NCBI GenBank assembly: GCA_031415015.1
Contig: JANOQT010000002.1
Location: 1 to 12,211, forward strand
Direction of reading: 5' to 3'
DNA from: JAUYQR01 sp031415015
GTDB lineage: Bacteria > Pseudomonadota > Alphaproteobacteria > Rhodobacterales > Rhodobacteraceae
DNA length: 12,211 nucleotides
Both the position numbers and the translations under genes were made by a program. Below, piece after piece: positions 6,447-12,211 of this stretch (positions are counted from its first letter, which is position 1; the number at the start of each line of letters is the position of its first letter). The notes below the pieces were generated by a model. The model was not told the origin of the DNA. It saw only the letters and a list, made by a program, of their open reading frames with translations, and ran no database searches.

Positions 6447-7175
6447 ATGGTCACTCCTTGCGAAAAATGCCCCCTGCGCCGCTGCGAGTATTTCCTGCCG
6501 TTCACCGAAGAGGAGCTGGCCTTCATGATCCGTTTCAAAGCCGGGGAACTGGCCGTAGACGTGGGCACGACGGTGTTGATGGAAGGCTCCAACAGCCCGC
6601 AGGTCTTTACCGTTCTATCCGGCATGGGCACCCGCTACAAAACGCTGGAAGACGGCAGCCGACAGGTGATCAACTTTCTCTTTCCCGGCGATTTCATTGG
6701 CTTGCAGGCCGGCATCATGGGCGAGATGAAGCATTCTGTCGAAACCAGCACCCCCATGGTGCTGTGTGTGTTCAACCGGTCCGACCTGTGGAACATGTTC
6801 AAGGCGCATCCGTCGCGGGCCTATGACCTGACGTGGATCGCGGCGGTGGAAGAGCATTTTCTGGGCGAGACGCTGGCCGCCCTGGGCCAGCGCACCGCCG
6901 GTCAGCGCGTCGCATGGGCGTTGCTGCGTATCCACCACCGCCTGCGTGTCGTGGGTCTGGAAAAGGCTGGCGTTGTGCCGCTTGCCTTCCGCCAGCAGGA
7001 TCTGGCAGACGCCCTGGGCCTGTCGCTGGTCCACACCAACAAGACGCTGATGCAACTGCGCAAATCCGGTCTGGCCCGGTGGAGCGATGGCAGCCTCGAC
7101 ATCCAGGACCGGACGAAACTTGCGGACTATGCGGGATCGGCGCCCGAAGCTTTGGAAAAGCGCCCCCTGATGTAA
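6447..7175 (+). CDS. Crp/Fnr-family transcriptional regulator with FNR-like cysteines
   Basis: The 242-residue protein has a cyclic-nucleotide-binding-type beta barrel (about 24-115, with the jelly-roll stretch VINFLFPGDFIGLQAG), a long dimer helix (about 123-165) and a Crp-type helix-turn-helix (about 179-210, FRQQDLADALGLSLVHTNKT). Cysteines C5, C8 and C13 at the N terminus plus C107 in ETSTPMVLC match the arrangement of the four iron-sulphur ligands of FNR, and the spacing from the third to the last cysteine (94) is almost that of E. coli FNR. An oxygen- or NO-sensing cluster is therefore possible. The recognition helix (LSLVHTNKTL) lacks the E-x-x-S-R pattern of FNR, so its binding site should differ. 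GGA lies close before the ATG. I see no EcfG promoter here. Confidence 0.88.
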   Translation: MVTPCEKCPLRRCEYFLPFTEEELAFMIRFKAGELAVDVGTTVLMEGSNSPQVFTVLSGMGTRYKTLEDGSRQVINFLFPGDFIGLQAGIMGEMKHSVETSTPMVLCVFNRSDLWNMFKAHPSRAYDLTWIAAVEEHFLGETLAALGQRTAGQRVAWALLRIHHRLRVVGLEKAGVVPLAFRQQDLADALGLSLVHTNKTLMQLRKSGLARWSDGSLDIQDRTKLADYAGSAPEALEKRPLM

Positions 7176-7226
7176 GAAAAATGCCGCCGATGAAATCTGC
7201 AAGGGATTGCAGACTCCATCGGCGGC
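7174..7226 (-). terminator. Long-stem terminator on the minus strand
   Basis: GCCGCCGATG (7226-7217 read on the minus strand pairs with 7192-7183) forms a 10-bp stem, an internal loop of three bases on each side, and a 7-bp stem TCTGCAA/TTGCAGA closed by TCCC. On the minus strand it is followed by ATTTTTCTT (7182-7174). On the plus strand it is followed by AAGGGCC, so it does not look like a terminator for the Crp/Fnr gene. The orientation implies a minus-strand transcript, although no protein gene lies there. Confidence 0.85.
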
Positions 7227-7295
7227 AAGGGCCTTGAGCGGACAGGGAAATATCCGCCGACCATCAACAGGGAGGGACATCCCGTTGCGTGGTCA
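7174..7295 (-). ncRNA. Candidate EcfG-driven small RNA with C-rich loops
   Basis: On the minus strand an EcfG-like promoter (7327-7302) is followed by about 120 bases that fold into three hairpins and end in a terminator. Hairpin 1 is 7287-7265: CAAC/GTTG and GGGA/TCCC stems, loop TGTCCC. Hairpin 2 is 7257-7238: TCCGC's partner GCGGA, loop TATTTCCCTG. Hairpin 3 is 7226-7183: a 10-bp and a 7-bp stem, tetraloop TCCC, then ATTTTTCTT. All three loops present CCC. No convincing open reading frame with a ribosome site fills it. C-rich loops that pair with Shine-Dalgarno regions are known in alphaproteobacterial stress RNAs, and a sigma-T-dependent RNA, GsrN, is known in Caulobacter. Relationship to GsrN is not shown. 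Its 3' end touches the stop of the Crp/Fnr gene in antisense. The gene itself is inference from promoter, folding and terminator. Confidence 0.62.
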
Positions 7296-7301
7296 TGAAG
7301 A

Positions 7302-7327
7302 AAACTCCCCACAGGCATCCCGGTTCC
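7302..7327 (-). promoter_or_regulatory. EcfG-like promoter of the candidate small RNA
   Basis: On the minus strand GGAACC (7327-7322) is followed after 15 bases by AGTTTT (7306-7301). This matches GGAAC-N16-(C)GTT except that the first -10 base is A instead of C. Spacing equals that at csbD. The expected start is near 7293-7296. Confidence 0.6.
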
Positions 7328-7424
7328 ACATTTCACTAAAAATCCTGCAATTTTCGGTCCGCGCCGTGCCCCGGCACGATCCTGCCAATTCCCGCGCATT
7401 GTGGATCTTTGGAACAGGTTTTTT
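7328..7424. other. Intergenic stretch between the two divergent promoters
   Basis: This piece lies upstream of both the small RNA promoter and the PRC-barrel promoter. The only structure I see is a short dyad, CGTGC/GCACG at 7365-7378 around CCCG, and an extra GGAAC at 7411-7415 with no matching -10 element. The dyad could be an operator, but I recognise no known site. Confidence 0.35.
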
Positions 7425-7450
7425 GGAACCGCATCCGGGTTTTGGACGTT
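7425..7450 (+). promoter_or_regulatory. EcfG-type promoter of the PRC-barrel gene
   Basis: GGAACC (7425-7430) is followed after 16 bases by CGTTC (7447-7451), a full EcfG consensus. Transcription would start near 7457-7460. The leader of about 45 bases would begin with the hairpin GCGCCC/GGGCGC (7461-7477), which may protect the 5' end of the message. Confidence 0.85.
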
Positions 7451-7502
7451 CGTACTGCAAGCGCCCTGATCGGGCGCCTTGTTAGAAACCATGGAGAAAA
7501 TT

Positions 7503-8363
7503 ATGAAAAATCTTATGCTTGGCACCGCGATGGCCCTTGTCTTCGGGTCTGCCGCCTCGGCGCAGGATCTGTTCCGGACCGAAATGGACCCGGTCGCAAT
7601 TGCCGCCTCCGACTTCATCGGCAAGCGCGTTTATGCGGTCGAAGCGGCGGTGGATGCCTACGAATATGCCGGTGTTCAGGACGGCTGGAATGACATCGGC
7701 GAGATCAACGACGTCATCCTGACCCGGGACGGCAAAGTTGATGCCGTGCTTGTGGACATCGGCGGCTTTCTTGGCATGGGCGAGCGTCAGGTTGCCTTGG
7801 GCATGGAAAACGTCCGGTTCGTGTCCGACAGCGCGACAGCCGAAGACCTGAACGACTACTTTCTGGTGATCAACGCCGACCGTACCCTGCTGGAAGGCGC
7901 GCCGGACTACATGCGCACCGGGGCAATGCCTGCTGCAGATGCCACCGACGCTGCGACCGCAGACACGACCGCCCCGGCAGCGGACGCAACCGCTGGCGCT
8001 GATGCCCAGGTTGCCGCGACTGAACCCGCCACCACCGAACCGGCCCCTGCTGGCACGAAGATGGTTGAGGGCTATGCCGTCATTGATGCAGCCGGTCTGA
8101 CGTCCGACCAACTGATGGGCGTTCGCGTCTTCGGTCCGAATGACGAGGATGTCGGCGAAATCTCCGAGATCGTTCTGGACGGCAATGGCGCCCCGGCACA
8201 GGTGATCGTCGATGTCGGCGGTTTCCTCGGGATGGGTGAAAAGCCAGTGGCCATCGACGTGACCTCGCTGCAGATCATGCAGGCGACCGACGGCGAAGCA
8301 CTGCGTGCCTATGTGCAGATGACGCAGGACGAACTGGAAACCCTGCCGCCCGCCACCATGTAA
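7503..8363 (+). CDS. Exported tandem PRC-barrel protein
   Basis: The 286-residue product has a Sec signal peptide (cleavage expected after ASA at residue 20) and two PRC-barrel-like domains. The first spans about 36-108 (SDFIGKRVYAVEA, VGGFLGMGERQVALGME) and the second about 197-258 (LMGVRVFGPNDEDVGEISEI, VDVGGFLGMGEKPVAIDV). Both contain GGFLGMGE(R/K)xVA, so the protein arose by internal duplication. They are joined by a low-complexity linker rich in Ala, Thr and Pro (about 141-185). PRC barrels mediate binding or anchoring in several settings; exported versions are common and uncharacterised in Alphaproteobacteria. The ATG at 7503 is chosen because GGAG lies six bases before it; an in-frame ATG at 7491 and a TTG at 7479 have no such site. 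The EcfG promoter makes it a stress-induced envelope protein. Confidence 0.88.
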   Translation: MKNLMLGTAMALVFGSAASAQDLFRTEMDPVAIAASDFIGKRVYAVEAAVDAYEYAGVQDGWNDIGEINDVILTRDGKVDAVLVDIGGFLGMGERQVALGMENVRFVSDSATAEDLNDYFLVINADRTLLEGAPDYMRTGAMPAADATDAATADTTAPAADATAGADAQVAATEPATTEPAPAGTKMVEGYAVIDAAGLTSDQLMGVRVFGPNDEDVGEISEIVLDGNGAPAQVIVDVGGFLGMGEKPVAIDVTSLQIMQATDGEALRAYVQMTQDELETLPPATM

Positions 8364-8382
8364 ACGGACATCATAAGACAGC

Positions 8383-8410
8383 AAAAAGGCCCGCATTTGC
8401 GGGCCTTTTT
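8383..8410. terminator. Bidirectional terminator between convergent genes
   Basis: AAAAAGGCCCGC (8383-8394) pairs perfectly with GCGGGCCTTTTT (8399-8410) around ATTT. The stem gives a T run on both strands, so it can end the PRC-barrel transcript (stop at 8363) and the opposing DUF3618 operon (stop at 8435). Confidence 0.93.
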
Positions 8411-8434
8411 CAGTTCGGACAATCGGGGAACCAA

Positions 8435-9316
8435 TCAGATTGCGTCGGTCACCAGTTGCCGCGCGCTGGTCTTTACGTTTGATGCGACATTTTCCGCCAG
8501 CCGCGATGCCGTGTGACCGGCGCGTGCTTTCTCGTGCCGCAGCGCGGCTTGCGCCCCGGCCAGCAGACGGTCACGTTCCTCGCCGAAGATGCGGTCTTCA
8601 GTTTCGGTTCTGGGCAAAGCTGCCGCAACCGCCGCGCCAATGGCCATCCCGATCGCCCCGGCCACCACTGGCCGCTCTTCTATCAGCTTCGTCCCCTGCC
8701 GCACTGCCGCCGTACGGGCCACGTAGGCCTGTTCGCGCACCGCAAGGATACGCGCCTGCGCCTCGGCGTTCAGACCGTTCAGCCCTTGCAGCATCGCCGC
8801 ACGGGTGGCCTTGGCCAGATCCGCCAGAACCTCTGCCCGGTCCCGCGCCAGCTCTGCCGCCGGGCGCAGTCGGGCACGGGCCGCAGCCTCAATCCGCGAC
8901 AACGCAGTGGACGCGCGGTCGCGCAACGCATCGGCTGCGGTAATCCAGGCCGTGTCGGCCTCGGGCAAGGGTGCAACTGGCCCGCCTTCGTCTTCCCAGC
9001 GCGACATGGCCTCGAACTTGGTACCGGCCAGCGATGTGTCGGGCTGCGATGCACCGCCCTTGCGGCCAAAGACCAGCCAGGCCAGCCCCACCCCCACCAT
9101 CACCGCAGCCAGGGGATTGGCCCTGACCGCACCATCCAGCGCGCGGGCATACGGGGCCATGTTCGCCTTGGCATACCCCAGCGCATCGCCCACCAAAGTG
9201 TCGACCGACAAACGATCCCGCAAGCCGTCTATGGTCATCGCCAGATCGGCCCGTTCGCGTTCCAGATTGGTCGCGATCTCGTCGGCGTTCAGGTCGTTCA
9301 TGTCATGCTGTTGCAT
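8435..9316 (-). CDS. DUF3618-family membrane protein
   Basis: The 293-residue protein opens with the DUF3618 pattern (EIATNLERERADLAMTIDGL, 13-32, then RDRLS) and a short membrane segment at about 68-84 (PLAAVMVGVGLAWLVFG). A long helical, Ala/Arg/Glu-rich middle (about 120-212) probably forms coiled coils. A second glycine-zipper-like hydrophobic stretch lies at about 216-235 (PVVAGAIGMAIGAAVAAALP). The function of the family is unknown; it is usually found with holin-like DUF1469 proteins, as here. The start at 9316 is preferred because GGTGAG lies about five bases upstream; it overlaps the end of the holin-like gene by 14 bases, so translation is probably coupled. The internal ATG at 9301 has no ribosome site. 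It is the last gene of the operon and ends at the bidirectional terminator. Confidence 0.82.
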   Translation of the reverse strand: MQQHDMNDLNADEIATNLERERADLAMTIDGLRDRLSVDTLVGDALGYAKANMAPYARALDGAVRANPLAAVMVGVGLAWLVFGRKGGASQPDTSLAGTKFEAMSRWEDEGGPVAPLPEADTAWITAADALRDRASTALSRIEAAARARLRPAAELARDRAEVLADLAKATRAAMLQGLNGLNAEAQARILAVREQAYVARTAAVRQGTKLIEERPVVAGAIGMAIGAAVAAALPRTETEDRIFGEERDRLLAGAQAALRHEKARAGHTASRLAENVASNVKTSARQLVTDAI

Positions 9317-9737
9317 CGGATCTCACCATCGTCTGAAGGGTTTCCACATCGCGCTTGACGGACGCGGCACTTCGCTTGGGCAATGCCGCTGCCGCACGCA
9401 GCAAACCGGCCGCGTGCTGCGCAAAGCCAAGCGCCAGCAGCAGCAGGACGCCGCCTACCGCCACTGCGGCCCAGATCGGCGTCAGCCCGAGTGCCACCGC
9501 AGCGGCAACTGCAGCCCCCGCCAGAACGTTGATCGCGGTGATGCCAAGCACCACCGCGATCACCACTTGAATAACCGACTGCCGCACCGCGTTCAGCCGT
9601 TCGGCAGCCTCGGCCCGGGCCAGCGCCAGCTCGCCCTGCACCAGCCGGGTCACCCCGGCCAGCACATCGGCCATCATCGCGCCAGGGCTCTGGCCGGGGC
9701 CCTGATCTGCGGCACGACCGTGGTCAGGGTCGGTCAT
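9303..9737 (-). CDS. Holin-like membrane protein (DUF1469 / phage holin superfamily III type)
   Basis: The 144-residue protein has an amphipathic N-terminal part (MADVLAGVTRLVQGELALAR, 22-41), then two hydrophobic segments at about 54-82 and 86-107 joined by GLTPIW, and a basic C-terminal tail. The lead-in (LVxxELxLARAE) and the paired helices are typical of the DUF1469 family, which databases label phage holin. I see no lysis gene nearby, so this is probably a bacterial envelope protein rather than a prophage remnant. Its ATG overlaps the stop of the upstream DUF883-like gene as ATGA, and its own end overlaps the DUF3618 start by 14 bases. The three thus form a translationally coupled unit and may act as a membrane complex, which is inference. 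Confidence 0.83.
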   Translation of the reverse strand: MTDPDHGRAADQGPGQSPGAMMADVLAGVTRLVQGELALARAEAAERLNAVRQSVIQVVIAVVLGITAINVLAGAAVAAAVALGLTPIWAAVAVGGVLLLLALGFAQHAAGLLRAAAALPKRSAASVKRDVETLQTMVRSDATA

Positions 9738-10291
9738 CCGCGCGACCCTCCGTCAGCGGTCTGACCCAGAGTGTCCACGGTCCGGCGTGCCGCATCACGG
9801 TAAAGCCGGTCGGTCGCCTCGGCCGCACGCGCTTCGGCTGTCATCCGCGCGCCGGACGACCGCAGGAACCGCGCCAGCGCGAAGCCTGCAACAGCGGCCC
9901 CAACGGCGAAAGTGCCGGGGTGACGGCGGGCGTAGCCTTGCGCATCCGCCAGCAGGTCGCCCAGCGTGCGGCCCCGCAAAGTGTCAGTCACCGAGGTTAC
10001 GCCACCGGCAATCCCGGTCAGCACCCGCGACGACATTGCATCGGCCGCCGATGCCTGGGTGTGCAGCGTTTCGACCAGCCGCTCTCCGGCACTGACCAGT
10101 GTATCGCGGGCCGCATCGGCCCGCTCGCCCACAGCCTCGCGCACGGTCTCCATCGTATCAGCCGCATGCGCCTTGATTTCGGCGGTGGCGGTGCGTCCCG
10201 CCTCGCCCGCCACATCCATCGCCGCAGCGGCGGTTTCCTTGGCCTTGTCGGCGGTGGCGGCAAGCTTGTCCTTCAGATCGGTGGTGTTCAT
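9734..10291 (-). CDS. DUF883/ElaB-like membrane-anchored helical protein
   Basis: The 185-residue protein starts with a long Ala/Glu/Lys/Thr-rich amphipathic helix region (about 5-80, e.g. LAATADKAKETAAAAMDVAG) resembling LEA-like and ElaB/DUF883 proteins. A GDLLADAQGYARRHPGTFAV stretch (111-130) leads into one membrane segment at about 125-143, followed by a short basic tail. DUF883 proteins such as ElaB and YqjD are stress-induced inner membrane proteins in E. coli, some of which bind ribosomes; that role is not shown here. The ATG at 10291 has GGAG six bases upstream. A longer reading to 10504 would overlap the DUF2383-like gene and shows no coding character. The gap to that gene is 76 bases with no promoter or terminator seen, so co-transcription is likely. 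Confidence 0.75.
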   Translation of the reverse strand: MNTTDLKDKLAATADKAKETAAAAMDVAGEAGRTATAEIKAHAADTMETVREAVGERADAARDTLVSAGERLVETLHTQASAADAMSSRVLTGIAGGVTSVTDTLRGRTLGDLLADAQGYARRHPGTFAVGAAVAGFALARFLRSSGARMTAEARAAEATDRLYRDAARRTVDTLGQTADGGSRG

Positions 10292-10367
10292 GTCAGTCTC
10301 CATTGTCTGGTTTGGAAAAGGGTCAGGGTCAGAAAGGTGTCGGTGTCGGAAAGGTCTCGGGGCCGGA

Positions 10368-10871
10368 TCAGCCCAGATCCCGGGTTTCGTCCAGAAGGGT
10401 GACCAGTTCCGCCCGCATCTCGCGCAGCTTGGCCACAGGGCGGATGCCGACCTGATCAGCACCCAGTCGTTCGGCGCTCTGCTGTTCTTCAATGGCCGCG
10501 TCAAAGGCCTTCAGCACCCAGTCCTCGCCGCTGCGCACCTGATCCATGACGTCTTCGTCGATGTCATCGAAAAAGGCGCGGAACGTCACCACAGCCTGAT
10601 TGACCGTGCCCATGATGGTGCCGTCGCTTTCCGCCTCAACGCCAAGATCGGCCAGCAGCCGTGCCAGATCGCCCGCATGCCGGGCATGCAGCGCCCGGAA
10701 CTGTTCAGCGATGTCGCGGAACGCAGGCTCCGCCTTTTCGACCATTTTCACATGGCCTTTCACGGAGTCCACCGTGCGGTCATGAAGCGCGATCAGTGCC
10801 ACTGCGTGACGATCTTCGGTCTGGTCATCGCGCGGGTCCGCCAGGGACATGGGGGGAACAATCGTCTGCAA
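10368..10871 (-). CDS. DUF2383-like (PA2169-type) four-helix protein, TTG start
   Basis: From a TTG at 10871 this reads 167 residues. Helices at about 20-47, 50-78, 88-112 and 114-136, with the GEDWVLKAFDAAIEE stretch (115-129), resemble DUF2383/PA2169 proteins, which are ferritin-like four-helix bundles of unknown function often seen in stress regulons. I do not see a clear metal site. The TTG start is preferred: AAAGGA lies about six bases before it, while the next ATG (10850) is preceded only by a run of C, and the long reading to 11000 would run through the EcfG promoter. That promoter sits 49-74 bases upstream of the TTG. The gene leads the four-gene minus-strand operon and lies 140 bases from the AI-2E gene. 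Confidence 0.7.
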   Translation of the reverse strand: MQTIVPPMSLADPRDDQTEDRHAVALIALHDRTVDSVKGHVKMVEKAEPAFRDIAEQFRALHARHAGDLARLLADLGVEAESDGTIMGTVNQAVVTFRAFFDDIDEDVMDQVRSGEDWVLKAFDAAIEEQQSAERLGADQVGIRPVAKLREMRAELVTLLDETRDLG

Positions 10872-10919
10872 GGTTTGTCCTTTCTTGCCGGTCGTGTCTG
10901 AGACAGGTGTCAGCGGATG

Positions 10920-10945
10920 AAACGCCCGAACCGGCGACAGGTTCC
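10920..10945 (-). promoter_or_regulatory. EcfG-type promoter of the DUF2383-led operon
   Basis: On the minus strand GGAACC (10945-10940) is followed after 15 bases by CGTTT (10924-10920), that is GGAAC-N16-CGTT. Transcription would start near 10913, about 42 bases before the TTG start. I see no other candidate promoter in the operon, so this one could drive all four genes. Confidence 0.8.
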
Positions 10946-11011
10946 CACTCCCCCTTCCTGAACCTGACCTTGCGCCGCGCGCCAGCCGGGCCTTTGGCAC
11001 GCTCGTCGGCG

Positions 11012-12211
11012 TCAGGCCGCCGGTGCCGCAACCTGCGGTCTTGCCGTCCGGCGCGGCGGCCGCTTTTGCTGGGCGCTCAGCGGTTTTGGGCTTTCGTCTG
11101 CAACCGCCTTTTCCATCGCGGCCTCCATCGTGGTCACCACGAAATCGGCCCCGATCTTCTCTGCCTCTTGCAGTGCCGAAGACGGGTTAGGGACCAACGC
11201 CCGTGGCAGGCCCTGCGCATCGGCCAGCGCGTCCGGCATCTGCCAGATCACCACACCGACCCGCAGATGCGGCAAGGCCCGTTTGATCCGCCGCACGATC
11301 AGCAATGACGCGCGCGCCGGGTTCGGGTCGAGAAAGTTCAGCACGAGGCAGGTTTGCGGCGCGCCCTCGGTTCCGATTACTGCCTTCGCCATCAGATCGC
11401 CCCGCGCCACCGCTGTGACCTCTGCCCCCTCCGCGGACAGCGCCTGCCCCAGCATCCGGGCCGCAATGTCATCAAGCCGGCTGCGTCCACCGGACACCAG
11501 CACCCGCGCGTCACCTCCCGCGAGTGCCTCTATCTCTGAGACCTCTGCCAACTCCTCGGTCACCACCGGTTCCAGCGCCTCGACCATAAGCGCTGCAGAG
11601 GTGGCGATCCGCTCTTCCTGCTCTTGTGTCAGCACCCCCCGGTCGTAATCGCTTTGCGCCAACAACAGCGCTGGCAGTCCGACATCCTGATAGAAATCGG
11701 CCAGATAGGAATTTTCCAACGCCTCTTCGGCGCGCGACGACGATTCCACCACTTCGCCCGTCAACAGCCGCTGGTACAGCCGGGCATGCGGGGCCAGAAC
11801 CGGTTCGTCGCCAAACAGGATGTCGAACACCTCGAACTGCGGCAGATAGCGGCCCAGCACCACCAGGCAGACCGTCAGCGGCGTTGACAGGATCAGGCCC
11901 ATCGGCCCCCAGATCCAGGTCCAGACAATCGCCGCCACGATCACCGCCAGTGGCGACAGCCCGGTGCGCGACCCGTATAGCCACGGCTCCACGACGTTCG
12001 ACGTGACCAGTTCCACCGTCGCAAACAGCGCCGCCGTCCACAGCACCATCGACCAGTCCGGCGACACGGCAAAGGCCAGAAACAGCGGGATTGCCGCTGC
12101 GATCACCGACCCCACATAGGGCACAAAGCGCAGGATCAGCGTCATCAGCGCCCAAAGCACCGGGTTCGGCACCCCGATGATCCACAGGCCCAGCCCGATC
12201 GGCACCGCATA
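11012..12211 (-). CDS. AI-2E/PerM family membrane protein with long cytoplasmic tail (5' end outside window)
   Basis: The reading frame is open to the window edge (it enters as Tyr-Ala-Val), giving the last 399 residues; a GTG at 12205 is probably internal. The first 120 residues are the C-terminal half of an AI-2E (PF01594) transporter: PNPVLWALMTLILRFVPYVG (15-34), then several membrane segments (about 36-48, 55-72, 86-100, 103-120). Members of this family export small molecules or ions; substrates are mostly unknown, and the AI-2 name should not be taken as evidence of autoinducer transport. A tail of about 275 residues follows. It is acidic and helical to about 230, then has an alternating strand-helix region (about 235-365, RVLVSGGRSRLDDIAARMLG) that resembles a B12-binding or Rossmann-like fold, and it ends in a Pro/Arg-rich stretch. 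Confidence 0.85.
   Translation of the reverse strand, partial: YAVPIGLGLWIIGVPNPVLWALMTLILRFVPYVGSVIAAAIPLFLAFAVSPDWSMVLWTAALFATVELVTSNVVEPWLYGSRTGLSPLAVIVAAIVWTWIWGPMGLILSTPLTVCLVVLGRYLPQFEVFDILFGDEPVLAPHARLYQRLLTGEVVESSSRAEEALENSYLADFYQDVGLPALLLAQSDYDRGVLTQEQEERIATSAALMVEALEPVVTEELAEVSEIEALAGGDARVLVSGGRSRLDDIAARMLGQALSAEGAEVTAVARGDLMAKAVIGTEGAPQTCLVLNFLDPNPARASLLIVRRIKRALPHLRVGVVIWQMPDALADAQGLPRALVPNPSSALQEAEKIGADFVVTTMEAAMEKAVADESPKPLSAQQKRPPRRTARPQVAAPAA

Noticed and set aside
7183..7290. Plus-strand reading of the same hairpins shows GGGA in each loop, like CsrA-binding RNAs.
   Set aside because: The terminator T run and the promoter are on the minus strand, the plus strand lacks a T run, and I have no evidence for a CsrA protein in this organism. 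It remains a weaker alternative.
7482..8396. Long minus-strand open frame opposite the PRC-barrel gene.
   Set aside because: It has His/Arg-rich composition typical of antisense shadows, crosses the bidirectional terminator, and the plus-strand gene has a signal peptide, domains and a promoter.
8426..8431. GGAACC on the plus strand after the bidirectional terminator.
   Set aside because: There is no CGTT at 15-17 bases and no plus-strand gene follows.
9303..9737. Prophage holin as a sign of a phage remnant.
   Set aside because: There is no lysin, integrase or structural gene nearby; the DUF1469 family is common in non-phage stress operons.
10325..10360. Short repeats of GGTGTC and GGAAAGGTC in the 76-base gap before the DUF883-like gene.
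   Set aside because: They are too short and imperfect to call a repeat element, and they form no clear hairpin.
10406..10410. GGAAC on the minus strand inside the DUF2383-like gene, considered as a promoter for the DUF883-like gene.
   Set aside because: The sequence at the right distance does not contain GTT.

Overview
This window looks like chromosomal DNA from an alphaproteobacterium, most likely a Rhodobacteraceae (Roseobacter-group) species. The evidence is a PhyR/NepR/EcfG module (a system confined to Alphaproteobacteria), GC-rich codon use, and several proteins whose style I know from that family. The family assignment is inference. I see no tRNA, rRNA, CRISPR array, insertion sequence or phage integration gene.

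Layout. Positions 1-4385 lie on the minus strand. They hold the 5' part of a CsbD-like stress protein, a two-HKD phospholipase D family enzyme, and an operon nepR - ecfG - sensor histidine kinase whose genes overlap at their start and stop codons. phyR diverges from nepR at 4478. After a strong terminator comes a small exported protein of unknown function (5454-5942). Next are a convergent pseudo-receiver protein (6001-6363, minus) and a divergent Crp/Fnr-family regulator (6447-7175, plus). The 327-base gap that follows holds what looks like a small RNA gene on the minus strand and the promoter of an exported tandem PRC-barrel protein (7503-8363). A bidirectional terminator separates that gene from a minus-strand operon. 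In transcription order the operon encodes a DUF2383-like four-helix protein, a DUF883/ElaB-like membrane-anchored protein, a DUF1469-type holin-like membrane protein and a DUF3618 membrane protein. The window ends inside an AI-2E/PerM family membrane protein with a long cytoplasmic tail.

How the parts fit. The core is the general stress response. In the known scheme a HisKA_2/HWE kinase phosphorylates PhyR, PhyR-P binds the anti-sigma factor NepR, and the sigma factor EcfG is released to read GGAAC-N16/17-CGTT promoters. Reading both strands I find eight such sites, seven with the full GGAAC and CGTT elements and one with AGTT. They precede csbD, the phospholipase D gene, nepR, phyR, the 162-aa exported protein, the PRC-barrel gene, the DUF2383-led operon and the candidate small RNA. 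The window therefore reads as a compact EcfG regulon in which the regulator and many of its envelope-directed outputs sit together.

The most interesting points are these. The nepR and phyR promoters are fused into one 33-bp inverted repeat. A candidate EcfG-driven small RNA has a CCC run in each of its three hairpin loops and a textbook terminator. A receiver-like protein has lost its catalytic residues. A Crp/Fnr protein keeps four FNR-like cysteines but has a different recognition helix.
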